From Micropterus salmoides (lineage: Eukaryota; Chordata; Actinopteri; Centrarchiformes; Centrarchidae), in assembly GCF_014851395.1 (NCBI RefSeq), contig NW_024040485.1:6286104-6350103 (forward strand): DNA of 64,000 nt, in the 5' to 3' direction. A program made the position numbers and the translations under genes. Below the pieces are notes generated by a model. The model ran no database searches, had not been told where the DNA came from, and worked only from the letters and a program-made list of their open reading frames with translations. Below are positions 47,384-59,833 of the stretch, piece after piece. Each line of letters begins with the position of its first letter. Positions within the stretch are counted from its first letter, which is position 1.

Positions 47384-47850
47384 CCACTTTATCAGGAGGA
47401 GCAGTTTATGCTGTGGCACCCGTGAATGCACTGCATAAAGTAAGGAATGTACATCGCGACATGTTGAAGGCTGTGGTACAGCCAGTTGAGTCTGATCCCC
47501 CTCCAACTGAACTACCATTAACCTTGGGTATGGCTCAATTCAATGAGTCATCAAACAGTGACCTGTGGCTATGGGTGTCCGACACTACATTAGGTGTCCC
47601 AGCTCCTGTCCCTTGGAATCTTCTGCAGCAACTAGGCCAGATCAGGGCCCACTGCTTCCATCTTTTCAGTCGCAGTCGCAAGTGCTTGGCCAAGGAGCAG
47701 CCCAGTACAAGTGGGCAAGCTATGCGCCGGACTACCCGTTCCACGGCCGGTCATCATTCGAATGTTCATCGGCTTCCTCAGCCTGCGAGTAGTATGGCAG
47801 GTGGTCTGGTTGGGAGACCTCCAGACAAACGTCAAACCTTCAAACTGTAA
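47377..47850 (+). pseudogene. C-terminal tail of pol
   Basis: A shifted continuation of the integrase region. It contains NALHKVRNVHRDMLKAVV and the basic SGQAMRRTTRSTAGHHSN tail, as found at the end of pol in similar fish elements. A chromodomain is not apparent. Function of the tail is unknown; it may help targeting or DNA binding. Confidence 0.55.
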
Positions 47851-47904
47851 TTTTTCAGCCGTGGTCATGACATCAAAGGCCTTTATCGTCGGGAAGACGA
47901 CCCA

Positions 47905-47919
47905 AAAAATGGGGGTAGA
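47905..47919 (+). other. Polypurine tract
   Basis: AAAAAATGGGGGTAGA (one T and one T apart from purines) lies directly before the 3' LTR. It would prime plus-strand DNA synthesis. Confidence 0.7.
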
Positions 47920-49057
47920 TGTGGCAGCATGAGGTTTTTTCCCTCCCTCTTACCTGTGCACGGGAAGGCGCACCAGCACACCTGGGCTCATCCTCTTGAT
48001 TGGGAGAGGTGGAGAGCTGCCTTTTTAAGCCTGTGTGGTAGACTCATTTAGGTTTCTGTCTTCTCCTGTTGGGTGTGGAGACGCGTCTGGGCTGGCGTGC
48101 TGCACGTTTGTTGCCGTTGCCAAAGGTTTACTGCGGAGTGATAAGGAAGCCCTGTTATTTTTGTTCCTTTCAGTGTTTGCATTGTTGGGCGGGTGGCACT
48201 AATGAGCGTTCTCTCATAGAGCCGACTTTGTTTCGGCCGTGGATATTCCCCGTGTGGATAGATGAATATCTGGGCTGCTGGCGTTGGGTGCCTCGGTAAG
48301 CTGCATGCCTCCCTCTTCGTCCTATCTGGTGTTTATTAAGATCTGATAGTCTTATTTGTTATAGTTGGGTGCTATGTGGTTGCGCGGATTGCTTGCCCCC
48401 CTGCCGGGGTCTGAGGGTGGCGTGTCCCGTAAAGCGGTGAGTACCTTGTTTGCCTGTTTGCTACAATTTATCGTGGCCCTGTTTTTAATGGTGTTTTCAC
48501 ATCACAGCGGGACTGAGTTACAGCCGTGTGCATGCTGCTGTCGAGGCTGCTGGGTGCCACAGTTATCTAAGAGGTTAACACTCCCCGGCGCGTTTCTCCT
48601 CCCACTCCTGCTGTTCTGGATATCGGTATAAAACTTTGCTGTGTATTGATACAGTGTCTGGATATATATCTGCCCTGGATGCACAGAACTGGTTTGGAGT
48701 GATACGTTCTAAGTGTTTGAATATCCAGACATTGTCTCTGTAAATATTGGTATTAACTGGATGTATACTGCATGTGGGTTTGTTTTTTTTCTTTGTTTGA
48801 TTTTGATCCTTTAATTACGCATGTGGGTTTGTTGATTTGATTGGTGTTTGTGTTTTTTTTCTCTAATACGCATTACATATGTTTTTAATATGACAAAAGA
48901 ATAAAATTGTATATTTTTTTTATAATTACTTGATTGTCTCTGCCCCCTAATTTTGATAAAACGATCTGTGTGCTTTAAGGGTCTTGGGCCTATCCCAAGT
49001 GGCGTTGTCGGACACTTTCAGCTTCCCGAGTGTTATAGACCACTGGTTTCTGCCACA
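47920..49057 (+). repeat. 3' LTR, 1138 bp
   Basis: Begins TGTGGCAG and ends CTGCCACA. It lacks the hAT insertion of the 5' copy and contains about 160 bases (48258-48417) missing from it. AATAAA lies at 48900-48905. Differences from the 5' LTR elsewhere are single-base changes and small indels, which suggests a fairly recent insertion that decayed afterwards or was copied by helper proteins from a defective template. Confidence 0.9.
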
Positions 49058-49170
49058 TATGCTAACTTGCTATTGGCTATAGTTACATATTTGCTGTACA
49101 GACATGACAATGCTATCAATCTTTTCATCTAACTCATGGCAAAAAATAAAGCATATTTCCCAAAATCTTA
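49058..49170. repeat. Widespread teleost repeat, right half
   Basis: Continues the repeat left at 41509. TATGCTAACTTGCTATTGGC follows the retrotransposon, and removal of the element and one TATG rejoins the repeat without a gap. Confidence 0.65.
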
Positions 49171-51199
49171 AACTGTTTTCTAAACTTGCAGGTCCAGCTA
49201 GAAACTTTTTATAGCTGGACATCTGGAAATTGAATCCATAGACATCATGGGATCATAACAAGAATTCAGACATTAGAAATAATTCACTCATTCGTGTATT
49301 CTGGACCTGTACAAATACAACCAAAACGTTCTGCACGGCTAGATACCACCAGAGGTTAAGGGAGAAAATATCTTTTTCTTTTATTTAGATTAACCGACCC
49401 TTTAATGCTTGTTCACAAGCAGCCTTAGGTTTGCAAGGAGGGTATTTTTAAAATCTCATCTTTTATTATATTTATTCGAAAATCAAGTTTATTGTTAATT
49501 ATGCTCACATCATTTATTTATTCACGCTTCTGAACTGCTGAATGTGAAGAAAACGGCTTCAGTTTTCATTTTAATATTTATCCATTTCAGACGGAGGGGG
49601 AAAAAAACCCCTCATAATGTAGTGTGAGCTTTTTCCCTCCTCTTTGGTCAGGTCAGGGCATTAATTAATTCCACCGTGACAAGAAAGGAATATTAAGCAT
49701 CTAATTAGTCTTGGCAGAACATAAATGAGTGCAACTATGAATAAATGACCCGCTGAATCACGGCTGCTATGTAACACCTTTGAGGAGAATTAAATGTGTT
49801 TGCAGGTTGCACTTTTAGAGACAGAGAGAGGAGGGTAACATAGAGGGAAGATATAAAAAAGAAGACCAAAATGAAATAATCAAACATCCTCTCCTCACTA
49901 TATTACTACATTATTTGCCTTCCAGATGATTGGTGACATTTTGATGGTGAATGCTGAGACAGTCCTGAGGTCTGAGGGACGGTGCAGCTTGCCTATAAAA
50001 ATGCTGAATTGTCATATGATTGACCTTTTCAGCAAAGTGCTGATGCAAAACGAGGTGTTTAAGTTAGTTTGTGTCAGCCTGAGCATTAGTGTCAGTGTAG
50101 ACTGAGTCCAGCGTGAGCAAGAATCTGACATGACATAAAAAAAAAGGACCTGACAGTTGGCGTTGCAAGATTACATCATCCAAGGCTTCATTAAATCTTG
50201 ATCAGTTTGATGTTACATCCAAGATAAAGTAATGAGTGGAAGGTAGGATGTAAAATGTGTTTCGTGACAGGAAATATTAAAGCTGAACCTGAAAAGAGAA
50301 TATTGACAAGATTTTCATCTGCTGCTACAGAACATCAGTGTTACTATAATCTCCAAGAATCTACCTCTCATGTTTGTGGTATTGTGGCAGTACAGGTCCA
50401 ACTCTGTTTCTTATTGTATGCATGCACTTATAGTTTGGTCAGTTGGAGCCTTCCAGAGTTGGCTGACACCAAACTAGAGCTAAAAGAAGACTGAATAAAA
50501 TATGTACAAATAAATATGGCTCCAAAAAGGATAGGCAACAAAATTTGCTTTAAAGCTACACTAATCAATATTTTTGCATAAAAAATAGATCAAAGTATGT
50601 GTAAAGTTAACAGGTTGTTTGTTGTGACAAACCCAGAGAATAATCACCAACTTTGCAGTTCCCCTTAACCCTACTGAGCATTTTAGCGTCTTTCCACTCA
50701 TTGTTTTACAGCTCCTAATTTTATATTTTAGTTCACTCTCACAGCTCTCATGTTTTTACAGGATAAAAGCACAAATTAAAGAAAAAACAATAGTTTTCCC
50801 CCCCTGTGATAGCCTTTTAATCATCTTTACATCAATCATAACCATAACATCTACACATGCCTAAACCCAAGGCTTAACCTAAGAACAATTGAAACCTTAA
50901 CATTAAAATGGATGGTAACCTTGTGGGGACCAGATGGAACGTGAGTACCCACAACATGATTAATTATCAGCATGAACAGAACGTGCACACAAAATATTCC
51001 AGCATCACCCTTTATTTTGACATTCTACTGAGGCAGCGGGCTAATTCTTTGAACTTTCACTTGCAAAACATGCAATAATTCGTGTGAAAGATTACCTTGA
51101 AGATACTCTTGAGTGCCATCTGTGTCACTCCACTGTGAACAAGTAATTGGTACCCGAGCATGAAACATGAGAGGTTCCTATTGGAACTGAAGGGATTTT
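49171..51199. other. Non-coding DNA with a candidate conserved block
   Basis: The part 49560-49820 is repeat-free and rich in TTAATTAATT-, ATTAAG- and TAATTAG-type homeobox cores. The rest has no feature I recognise. Confidence 0.35.
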
Positions 51200-51745
51200 T
51201 TCTTTCGTTCTGCGCAGTAACCTCAATTTTGGGGGCTTAAACATGCTCAGAAACTCACCAAACTTTGCACATAATTCAGGTGGGGCGAAAAATTTTGTAT
51301 TTTATCCGATTGACTTCAAATTTTCACTGTGCAGTCTAAACCCATTGTCAATTAAAAGTTGTACAAACAGTGAGTTTTCGTCCACGCTTCGAAAATCGAT
51401 GTTTCGCCAAGAAACAGGAATTTGTCATAACTTCAATATAACTTCAACATGCTCACATCTATACCTAATTTCATATAATTTGATATCACAGTCCCCCCCC
51501 TGAACACAGCCAAATCCTATCATTTACTCAAAGTCATAGCGCCACCTGCTGGTGGAAACAGGAAATGTCATGTTTTATGCTACGATGGACTACTAGCAGG
51601 TTGGCCAACTATCAAAGTCCTTCGTGTTTGAAGCCTGTGACAATTCAGAGCAGCATTGGCAGAGCTGCGGAATATACGGCGCGACCGCGTCACACCCTGA
51701 AACACTATGTGTGCGAATGCCCACCCAACAGTGCTTGCAGCTTTA
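51200..51745. repeat. Widespread teleost repeat
   Basis: Contains AAACTCACCAAACTTTGCAC, then ATAGCGCCACCTGCTGGTGG and GAAACAGGAAATGTCATGTT, and ends near AGTGCTTGCAGCTTTAAT. These are landmarks of a very common fish repeat. No terminal duplication identified. Confidence 0.65.
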
Positions 51746-53113
51746 ATTTTATATTAACTTTAGTTATGATGAAGGTTATATCAATCAATTAATAATACTG
51801 ATTATGTCTGATGGAGGTAACTGCTACTGTGCAATGAACTGTCAGTTCTTTTGTATTCTAGTAACAAACGTTACTATTGCTGCTGTACCGATCATATCAG
51901 TTTTTTCTTGTCGCCTCACTTGGTGCTACCACGTGTGCTGCTGTTGCTCATGTCTTCTCGTGTCTTTAGCGAGCTCCTGCCCTCACCTGTTGCGGAATTG
52001 AGGTCAAAGCTCTCACAAGGTTTGTTTTGTTCAAGACACCTGAAATATGTCAGCCTTGTGGCATCTTACACCCCACCCCCTCTCCCCTCTCTGTGGTCAG
52101 TAATGGATGTTTACATGAGGGGAGAAATAGTTTGCTCAGATCAGCCCCGCTGCTGTCAGCAGGAGATTGGTGGAGGGGAAACAAGTGTCAGTTATGACAG
52201 GAAGAAGCCCTGCAGAGAAAAATGACTGACACTGACAAGAAGAAAGTGAGAGAAAGAAGATGGATAACAAGCTAATGAGAGATGAGGGTGAGAGAGGCAG
52301 ATGGACAGATGGAGAGAAACAGGTAGGAAGATGCCTGCACAGACACAATGAGAGAGAAAAGAGGCAGAGGAGGAAATTACATACGTGAAGGAGAACCTTA
52401 ATCTAAATGGAGAATGTAGCCTGAGGCAGCGCTAAATGCATTAAGAGTTAGTGAAGAGCAGGAAATTATGTTATTATCAAAGAGTGTGAAGTAGGTTATT
52501 ATTAATGAATAATTGTCCAAATGTATATGTGGGCAATTTCCTTTTTATGGGTTTGGGCCTTGAGACCATAACATCAGTATTGCAGTATTTAATAAAATTA
52601 CTCCAACCAACCTGTGATAAAAAACCCTCAGTCAGATATCACTCCTCTGTAATCCCACGTTTTACTTTTGAAACATTTGTCATTCTCTTTTTTTTTTTTT
52701 TTACAGGTTAAAGTTTAGGCTTGTGAAGCTTGGTGAGAAGTGGAACACCTTTCAAATCCTTCTTCGTTCAAAAGGACAGGGGGCAAATTCTTAAGTTTTT
52801 AGTACGTTGAATTAGCAGAAAAGGAGTAGTTCCTTGCTCAGTTCACACAGCTGCTGATTGATGCACCTTCAAGTTTTAGGTCTCTGTCAGACCAACATTT
52901 ATAAAAGCAATTTAATGTAATTTCAGAGGAGTTACTTTGGGATCGAAGTAAATCCTGTGTTCTTATGTAGAGTTTAGCTTTAGTGAATGACATGTTGAAT
53001 ATGTACTGTCGACCAAATTAAGAACGTCTGGACAGTGCTAATACTTGAGTGAGACTTGGAGAATCCAAAATGGAGGAAGCTATATAATGTAGTCTGTGTT
53101 GCACCATCTAATT
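51746..53113. other. Unrecognised non-coding DNA
   Basis: A run of 15 T lies at 52688-52702. A 124-codon frame at 51851-52225 has no domain. Nothing else is recognised. Confidence 0.45.
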
Positions 53114-53121
53114 GTATATAC

Positions 53122-53727
53122 TAGGGCTGACCCCAAATAGTCGAAGATTCGATGCTTTGATGGGCGGAGCCTTATTTGACTGTCAATCTCACAGTCGAAG
53201 CTTCGCAGCATGCAAACATAAACATGCAAAAAGAAAAAAACATTTCAATAAATGTTTTTAAAGTGCGTGAAAAAATCCAAAATTGTAACCCTAACCCTGG
53301 GTCGTCAGTGCGCATGTGTAGGCGTTGCATGTATGTGTGTAGTGGCAGGAGGAACACTTGCTGAAGAGACAGAGCCACAGCCTCACTGGTGTTGTGCTGA
53401 GATGTCCGCACCTAGCGGGACTTTCGGATAATTTATCAGCGTTGATTAACCACAAAAAGAATACTATATCATTTTTAAACAGATGATATAATACACCTGT
53501 ATGCGATGTGCATACAGGTGTCGGCAGCACGGCATGCACGCAAAACGCTGCATAAGACCAGGCAGGCGAGAGAGAGATAGACAAATTGGTCAACAATAAG
53601 CCTCAGTTTAGCTTCGGCTCGCAATCGATGTGCACAAAAACACACATGATTCGACTATCAGTCGACTATAGCCAGGACTTGAAGATTCTGATTCGACTAT
53701 GTAAATCCTTAGTCCATGACAGCCCTA
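53122..53727. mobile_element. hAT-type MITE, 606 bp
   Basis: Begins TAGGGCTGACCCCAAATAGT and ends CATGACAGCCCTA. A perfect 8-bp flanking repeat GTATATAC (53114-53121 and 53728-53735) is itself a palindrome. Subterminal TCGAAGATTCGA-type and GATTCGACTATG pieces repeat inside. A 12-bp perfect stem with a 5-base loop lies at 53493-53521. No transposase frame. Confidence 0.9.
53493..53521. repeat. Perfect 12-bp stem in the hAT MITE
   Basis: ACACCTGTATGC and GCATACAGGTGT are exact reverse complements around GATGT. Confidence 0.9.
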
Positions 53728-53735
53728 GTATATAC

Positions 53736-55104
53736 ACCACAAAGCCTCCAGCACCACACCTATTTCACAATGCCAATAGTAATGAATATCTTACCTTCTT
53801 GCCACTTGGTGTGAAAAGGCAGTCAACCTAGACTTTTAGTGTCATCATGTAGTCTAGAGATCTGTGGATGGTTCACTTTCCTTTTAGCAGGTTCACTTTT
53901 CTGTCTCGTCTAAATCCATCAGTGTTCTCAAACCGTCCAGTAATCTGTAGACAGACTCTTTCCTAATAGCAGGTTTAGTCCGCCGACCTGCTCCTCGTCA
54001 TTTCATACTATTGAGACAGTTTCTGTCTTTTAGCAGCATTTTGTTCTAGATGAGAGCAGCTGTCCGTCACAGCTGATGGGTCGGAGATGCTCAGAGGTTG
54101 TTAGGACTCTGAAGCCTCCTGGTGTGCTCAGGGTCTAATATCACGCTTCACAACACTCCTCAGGCCTCCTCAGCTGGATCCAAACCTAAAAAATCAGTCA
54201 GTGAAACTGACACTCACCTTTCACTCATTCATTCAGTCCTGCAGTGAAGCTTTGGGCCAATGTCATGCTCTACAACACTTCCCCCACAGCCATTATAAAG
54301 GGAGTCAGTTCATTAGTCAATAAAACGGTTATATGTCAGTCCAGGTGTAAAAACTATCAACTTTATCAATAGCATCACCTCATACCAAAGGTCAAGTCAA
54401 TATGGTCTGTTTTTTTAAACCCATATAAAGCTAGTCAACTAAAACAGCCTCAGTTGGTCCAATGTGCTGAGGTTGTATTAGTCCGCCAAATTTCAGAACC
54501 ACTACAGAACAAATAAAATAAGATAAGGTACAAATACATTTTGTCTGTCTTCTAAATGCATTTTAATTTGTGTAAACTTAATGTTATTAACTGCTCGTCC
54601 CCATCAAATAGACATTCAGGAATCAAGCCTGGTTTTTGAATATAGATTGGTTAAATTTTGAAGCAACATTTCATCTTTGCAATTATAAATCCCTAATTAA
54701 AATAAATAATTTTTAATCTTATTGACTTTGGTCTTGATCCCTTGGTATAAATCTGCTTGTGAAAAATGGCACTAATGCATCCTGCAGCCTTTTGAATCAC
54801 AAACCAGAGTAACTGAACAATTTCATGCCTCTGATCAAACCTCTCTCCACCAGCAGTACTCACAGATTCAACAGGTGGTTAACATGTCTCCATTGACTCA
54901 GCGTCATTTGTGACTGTCTCTCAATAAGCAAGATGTTTGTTTTAGTATACCAAAATCAGTGTCAGTGATAGAATGAGGAGGATGGTACTGTGGGACTTTC
55001 TATAATGTTTGCAGACAGTTCCTCTCAGTTAAAACTCAATTCAGGATCAAGTTTCCTATCATACCAGGAAAAATGAAAGGAATAATATAGACATAAGCTT
55101 TTAG
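53736..55104. other. Unrecognised non-coding DNA
   Basis: No gene or repeat recognised. Confidence 0.45.
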
Positions 55105-55540
55105 TGTCATGGTTGTCAAATGCAGACGCCGGAGGAAAAGTAGGTACAGATTTAATGGTAAAGACAATGAACCAGATGCTTACATGGATGATAACGCAGG
55201 CAAAAGTCAAGTCCAGAGAAAACAGTTCAAATCAGGCAAACAAATCCAACAGCGGCAGGCAGAAAATCCAAAGTACAACAAAAAAGTCCCAATAAATAAA
55301 ATGGAAGTCCAACAACACTGAGAAAAACTCAGAAAGGGTTGGAGTGCTTGCGTAAGGACGAACCTGCACTGAGAAATGGGAACACACTGACTATATACAC
55401 AAGTAAAGGGAGGATAATGAGGTGCTGATGAAGTTAATCAGGCCGGAGCTGACAATCCCACATGGGGAAAACACACAAAGGCAGGATGTGAAGTTAACCA
55501 AGAAACATGAGGCGAGCAAGTATTTCAACATAAAACAGAG
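55105..55540 (-). mobile_element. LTR-like segment of the solo-LTR family
   Basis: Begins TGTCATGG and contains AAATGCAGACGCC, related to CCAAATGCAGAC at 1458. On the minus strand ATTAAA lies near 55155. The right end is not clear, and there is no visible target duplication, so the boundary is approximate. Confidence 0.45.
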
Positions 55541-55961
55541 ATAAACAGTAATTGTATGTCCTTCACATATTTGAGAAAGCTGAAGGAGCTCTGATGTCTA
55601 TGATCTTGAAAGAGATATTTCCATTGTTAGCGAATCAGGCAAGATAAGCCGGTGTATAGTTTTGCTCCTGTCTGACATTATGTTCATGCTTTATTCAGAC
55701 ATTTTTCTTACAAAGACTACCTGAATGAGTAGATACGGAGTCTTAAAATAAGAAAATAATTATACCTGTCTACCTTGCTCTGTCTTCTAATCTCTGCAGC
55801 TCCATCACTGCTGAACCAACAGAGACAAGAAAGGTTAATCTCATGTTAGAGGGCTAAAGCTAACAACTACCTAATTTTTTAAAATGATATACAAATAGAA
55901 TGACAAATAGTTTTATGTCAGTGAAACAGCCAACACACATTTTTCAGCTGAGGTGACAGAG
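55541..55961. other. Unrecognised non-coding DNA
   Basis: Nothing recognised. Confidence 0.45.
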
Positions 55962-56483
55962 TGTCAGGGCTGGTAACAGAACCCAAGAGCAGACTGGAGC
56001 TGGGGATGAACAAAAGAGTTTTATTTATGAAATGACAGAGGGAAAAGGAGAGGGGCAAGGTCCGGGCTCCGAGAGGGCAAGCAGGGGAAGCTGGCAGGCG
56101 AGGCGAGGTGGAGGGCACTCCTGAGGGTTGTGCTGACGGGCAGGGAAGACCTGAGATCCAGGGAAGCAGGGCGGGTTTCCTGAAGATGAGAAACAGATGG
56201 TGTGAGCGGGCCGACAGAAACACAGGGTTACTAGACTTGATCTGAGGCTGGGGTGAAGCATACTATTGTTACATAACAATCTGGCGAGGACTGGAATGTT
56301 GGCCAGGGTTAAGTAGGGAGTGGAGATGAGGTAATGCCAACAGGTGCGCCACCGCCGTGAGGAACTGAAGGCCATGCCCACCAGCTCTGGGAAACAAGGA
56401 AGGGGAGACAGGCATATACCAAGCACACAGCAACACACACACACACAGTCACCGGAGGGGGTCAGGGTCCAGGAGGCGTGACA
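55962..56483 (-). mobile_element. LTR-like segment of the solo-LTR family
   Basis: Begins TGTCAGGG and ends GGCGTGACA. AATAAA is present on the minus strand at about 56018-56028, with a short tail that includes GGGTTCTGTT. The flanks (CAGAG and CCCTT) do not form a duplication, so this copy may be partly deleted. Frames of 100-139 codons on the minus strand are proline- and cysteine-rich without a domain. Confidence 0.55.
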
Positions 56484-56699
56484 CCCTTTAAATCCTTTAG
56501 TCCATCATTGGACACAAAGCCTTCAAATGGACTTATTTGAACAGTAACTTATTTTGTTAAGTTTCTCTACACCAGATTCAACACAGCTGTTTTTTATCTG
56601 TCCATAACATTGTCATTTTAACTGATATACTGTCTGTGACCTGAAGCATGTTATGTAAACAGGGTCAACTCTGGTACACATCAGTACCCTTTAAATGAA

Positions 56700-57085
56700 A
56701 CATCAAACTATTTCTAGCTCTAACATAAAGTCAGTGTAACTTCGGGGACATCAGTCTGGCCAGTTAGGAATTATTTACGATTGTGAATCAGTATCACTTG
56801 TTTTGGTGCAAATGAAAGTAACAACAGCTGCACTGGAGAGGCAACAGCAAGACAACCCCCAAAAAGGGAATGGTTTTGCAGGTGGTGGCCGCAATTGCTC
56901 GCTCCTTATCCTTCCTGACTGAGGGTGCTTTAGTTTTGCATTTTGCTAGTGTCCTTATCACAACTGGTAGCATGAGGCGGTACCTGCAGCCCATTCAGGT
57001 TGCACACGTGGTCCAGCTTCTCCAGGATGGCACATCCATACAAGCCGGCACAAGAAGGTTTGGTCTCAAGAGCATGGAGGAGCAG
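56700..57085 (+). pseudogene. Tc1/mariner element, 5' part with the transposase N-terminus
   Basis: The leader contains TGTTTTGGTGCAAATGAAAG, GAATGGTTTTGCAGGTGG and GGTAGCATGAGGCGGTACCT, all familiar in a fish mariner family. From 56972 the frame reads MRRYLQPIQVAHVVQLLQDG and then TSIQAGTRRFG, the first helix-turn-helix of the DNA-binding domain. Similarity stops soon after 57073, where an unrelated repeat begins. A small internal loss precedes the break. The missing middle of the gene, including the first two catalytic D residues, is not found in the window. The 3' part is at 60130. The left terminus is not located exactly. Confidence 0.75.
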
Positions 57086-58540
57086 GGTTGGGGAGTAACA
57101 GATTACATGTAACGCCGTTACGTAATCAGTATACAAAAAAAATGAAACTGTATTCCGTTACAGTACAGAAAAAATAGACGTGATCAATTTACAGATACAT
57201 TTTGTAAAATCGGGGATTACTCATTACTTTAAGCAGAAAGTTTCCATGAAACAGAAAACACTGTGCCATTTGCCTCAATGTGTTTTTTATATAGGTAAGA
57301 ACCCAAAGCTAGGGAGGGACGTTCGCAGACATTGATTGGCATTTACAGTCGCCATTAGCGCAGAATGTGTGTTTACGCCCCCAACCCATCATGCAGACTC
57401 TGTGCAGACTGGTTCCAGCTCCCAGTGAGTGAACACGGCAGCTGGACCTCCGAGACCGACAGAGGCCAGTTTGACCACTGGGGATACAGTACGAATGTGT
57501 TTTTTTTTGCCAGGTTTGGCTCTTGGCAACCCGGGGCTGAGTAAGCTTATAGGACTGCTAGCAGATACAGGTAGATAGTCTACAGTTAGCAGTTTAGCAA
57601 AAAGTAAAGCTATCACAGAAGCTCTGTGTAAATCATCTCAGTAAGTTACTGGATTCCCTGTTGTTCGTTGAGGCTGTGTTCGGTCCTGTTCACTGGGAGG
57701 CTGCTGAGCGAGGTTTCATTGCCTGCTCGCCCGGCTACGGTTCCCAATCAGGCACCACACCCCGTGTAACTTGTTACATTCTACGGTAAACACTAACACT
57801 CCCCCGGTGCTCCGATCTCCCAGTACGGGCAGAGTAAGCTCATTTGACCAGTGGTTGCACAGCTAACTGAGCTAATAACAGCAGCTAGTTAGCTTGTTAA
57901 GTAACTTCAACAACAAGTAAAGATATCTGTCCATCAGGAAACTCTGTGAATCACAGAGTTGAGGCAGAGCAGCTGGGGGACATCAGAGAACTAGAAAAAT
58001 ATTTTCTCCATATTTCTAATATTTCCCCATCAAATATGATCCAGTTTCACCAGAATCAGTGGAGAAAGTTGTGTTTTTGTACAGTAATCAGTCCCAAAAA
58101 CACTATGTATTGGATGCTAAATTAATACAAGTGCAGAATTGTAAAATGGTTTTCCAAATAACAAACTTAAATACCATCAAGAATATCTACAAAACAATGT
58201 TTTTGTCATTGATGGGCCAGATGGTGCCATAGTGGTGACATAGTGCAAAGCATATCATATAAAAACATTTAAATATGGATTTTGGGAATAGGAGATTTTG
58301 TTATTCTATGTTCTCTAAAAATACACTGAGCAGAAAACACATAATTGATACTTCTCTTGTCTTCATTTGCCTATTTGGCATTGAAGTAATCCAAAAGTAA
58401 CTAAAAATACTTTTATTTTGTGGTACTTGGATTACGTTATTGATTACATTTTTAAACAAATAATTAGTAATTGTACCGGATTACAAAGCCAAACTTTATG
58501 ATAAATGACACAGCAGCTGCCGGTGTCTGGGTTTGTTTGC
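57086..58540. repeat. Teleost repeat inserted in the mariner
   Basis: Begins GGTTGGGGAGTAACAGATTA and holds ATGTAACGCCGTTACGTAAT. Near the other side, GGATTACGTTATTGATTACA and GTAATTGTACCGGATTAC at about 58430-58485 look like an imperfect inverted copy of that start. It may reach beyond the Penelope-like insertion to about 60129, since the sequence resumes there as one unit. Non-coding; class unresolved. Confidence 0.5.
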
Positions 58541-58553
58541 TGTCCTCTCTCAC

Positions 58554-59386
58554 AAAATTGCAGCCTACATGAACCACCAACGATTTAACCTGAGATGCCG
58601 ACAACACAAAATCATACCCAGCAGCCTAGCCTCCACAGTGAAAGGACACAGTGCCGGAATAATCTTGGAGAAAGCGCAACAGGAGCTACTGAATGAGAGA
58701 GTGAGACATATCCACTTCACCATTCAAGCCCTGAATAAAGAATCAGACAATGTATACCAAAAACTGGAAACACATCTGCCCAGTACAGTACTGGAACAGG
58801 TCTTGGATTTCATCAAGAAAGCACAGCTATCTCAACGCAACAAGAGCATGGTTAGACAGACCCGGAAATACCCAAACCTACAGTCAAGAGCCAGTTATGC
58901 AAACAAAATAGGAGAATTTTCTTGGAGGAAAAAGGACGACAACCCCACAACGCAGGAAACAGATAACAGATGGGTGAAAAACATATCAGATAGGGAACTC
59001 ACCCATCCAGAGAAAGACGTTTTGGCCTTAAAGGATTAAACTTTGCCATCACACCACAGCAGCTACCTATAGTGGACCTCATCACAGCTACAGAATTGGC
59101 CATTAGAAACACCAAATTAACAGAAACAGAAGCAGAACAGCTCAGGCTAAAGATAGCAGCCCTTTCTAATGCGAAGGCACCCCCTTCCAACCTCTCCAGC
59201 CTGAGCAAGGATCAAGATATCACTACCTTACCTGCAAACAAAGGAAGATGCATGGTAGTCCTTAACACAGTGGACTACCAGGACAAGGTCAACACAATAC
59301 TAATGGACGCAAACCAGCGGATACAATATCCATATCCATACATATCCAGCGGATACAAGAAAAAGGCTATAGAATGTCTACAATAG
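58554..59386 (+). pseudogene. Penelope-like N-terminal and pre-RT region
   Basis: From 58554 the frame reads KIAAYMNHQRFNLRCRQHKI and later NERVRHIHFTIQ, the N-terminal pattern of fish Penelope-like proteins. It reaches KNISDRELTHPEKDVLALKD before a stop at 59037. After a small indel the next frame (from about 59039, then 59072) carries LITATELAIRNTKLTETEAE, NAKAPPSNLSSLSKDQDITT and LPANKGRCMVVLNTVDYQDK, the approach to RT. It ends at 59384-59386. The catalytic RT palm does not follow. Confidence 0.8.
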
Positions 59387-59413
59387 CTACAGAAAGAAAA
59401 CACCATCACCCAT

Positions 59414-59820
59414 GTGTCTGGAGTATCAGATAAAACTCATTTTAACAAACACCACATCCCTGTGTGTTTTAAACCCAAGACCATGCTAAGACAGATCCTG
59501 GTACACCCCACTACAACCACTGCACAAACGCATGGCTCAACACAGAAGGGCCAACTCCTCAGGTCAAGACTCAGCAGTTTATTTACATCTGAACATTTAA
59601 GGGACACTCATTTGAGGATCACCAGGTGCACATTTAAGACAAAGAGGATGGCTGGTTTGAAAGAGTTGTCAAGGAAGCCATCTACACCGGTGTTGAAAGG
59701 CCGTCGCTGAACAGAAGAGGGGGTCTTCGCCACCACTTATCCCCCACTTACAATGCAGTCCTTCATCACTTCCCAGGAAACTCAACAAATGTGATCCTGA
59801 GGCTAAATAGCTTAGTTTCC
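59414..59820 (+). pseudogene. Penelope-like C-terminus, part of the GIY-YIG domain
   Basis: The frame at 59414 reads SDKTHFNKHHIPVCFKPKTM and LRQILVHP, the region between RT and endonuclease. The next part is readable in another frame: LHKRMAQHRRANSSGQDSAV at about 59520-59575. Then GHSFED, DGWFERVVKEAIYTGVERPS and RGGLRHHLSPTYNAVL complete the domain (59600-59760), with a stop inside at about 59637. The GIY-YIG motif itself and its upstream strand are deleted. The endonuclease normally nicks the insertion target. Confidence 0.8.
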
Positions 59821-59833
59821 CTACCAGTCTGTC

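Noticed and set aside
48297..48363. Intron-like GGTAAG...TTATAG in the 3' LTR
   Set aside because: The segment missing from the 5' LTR is larger and its borders do not match these sites, so splicing does not explain the length difference.
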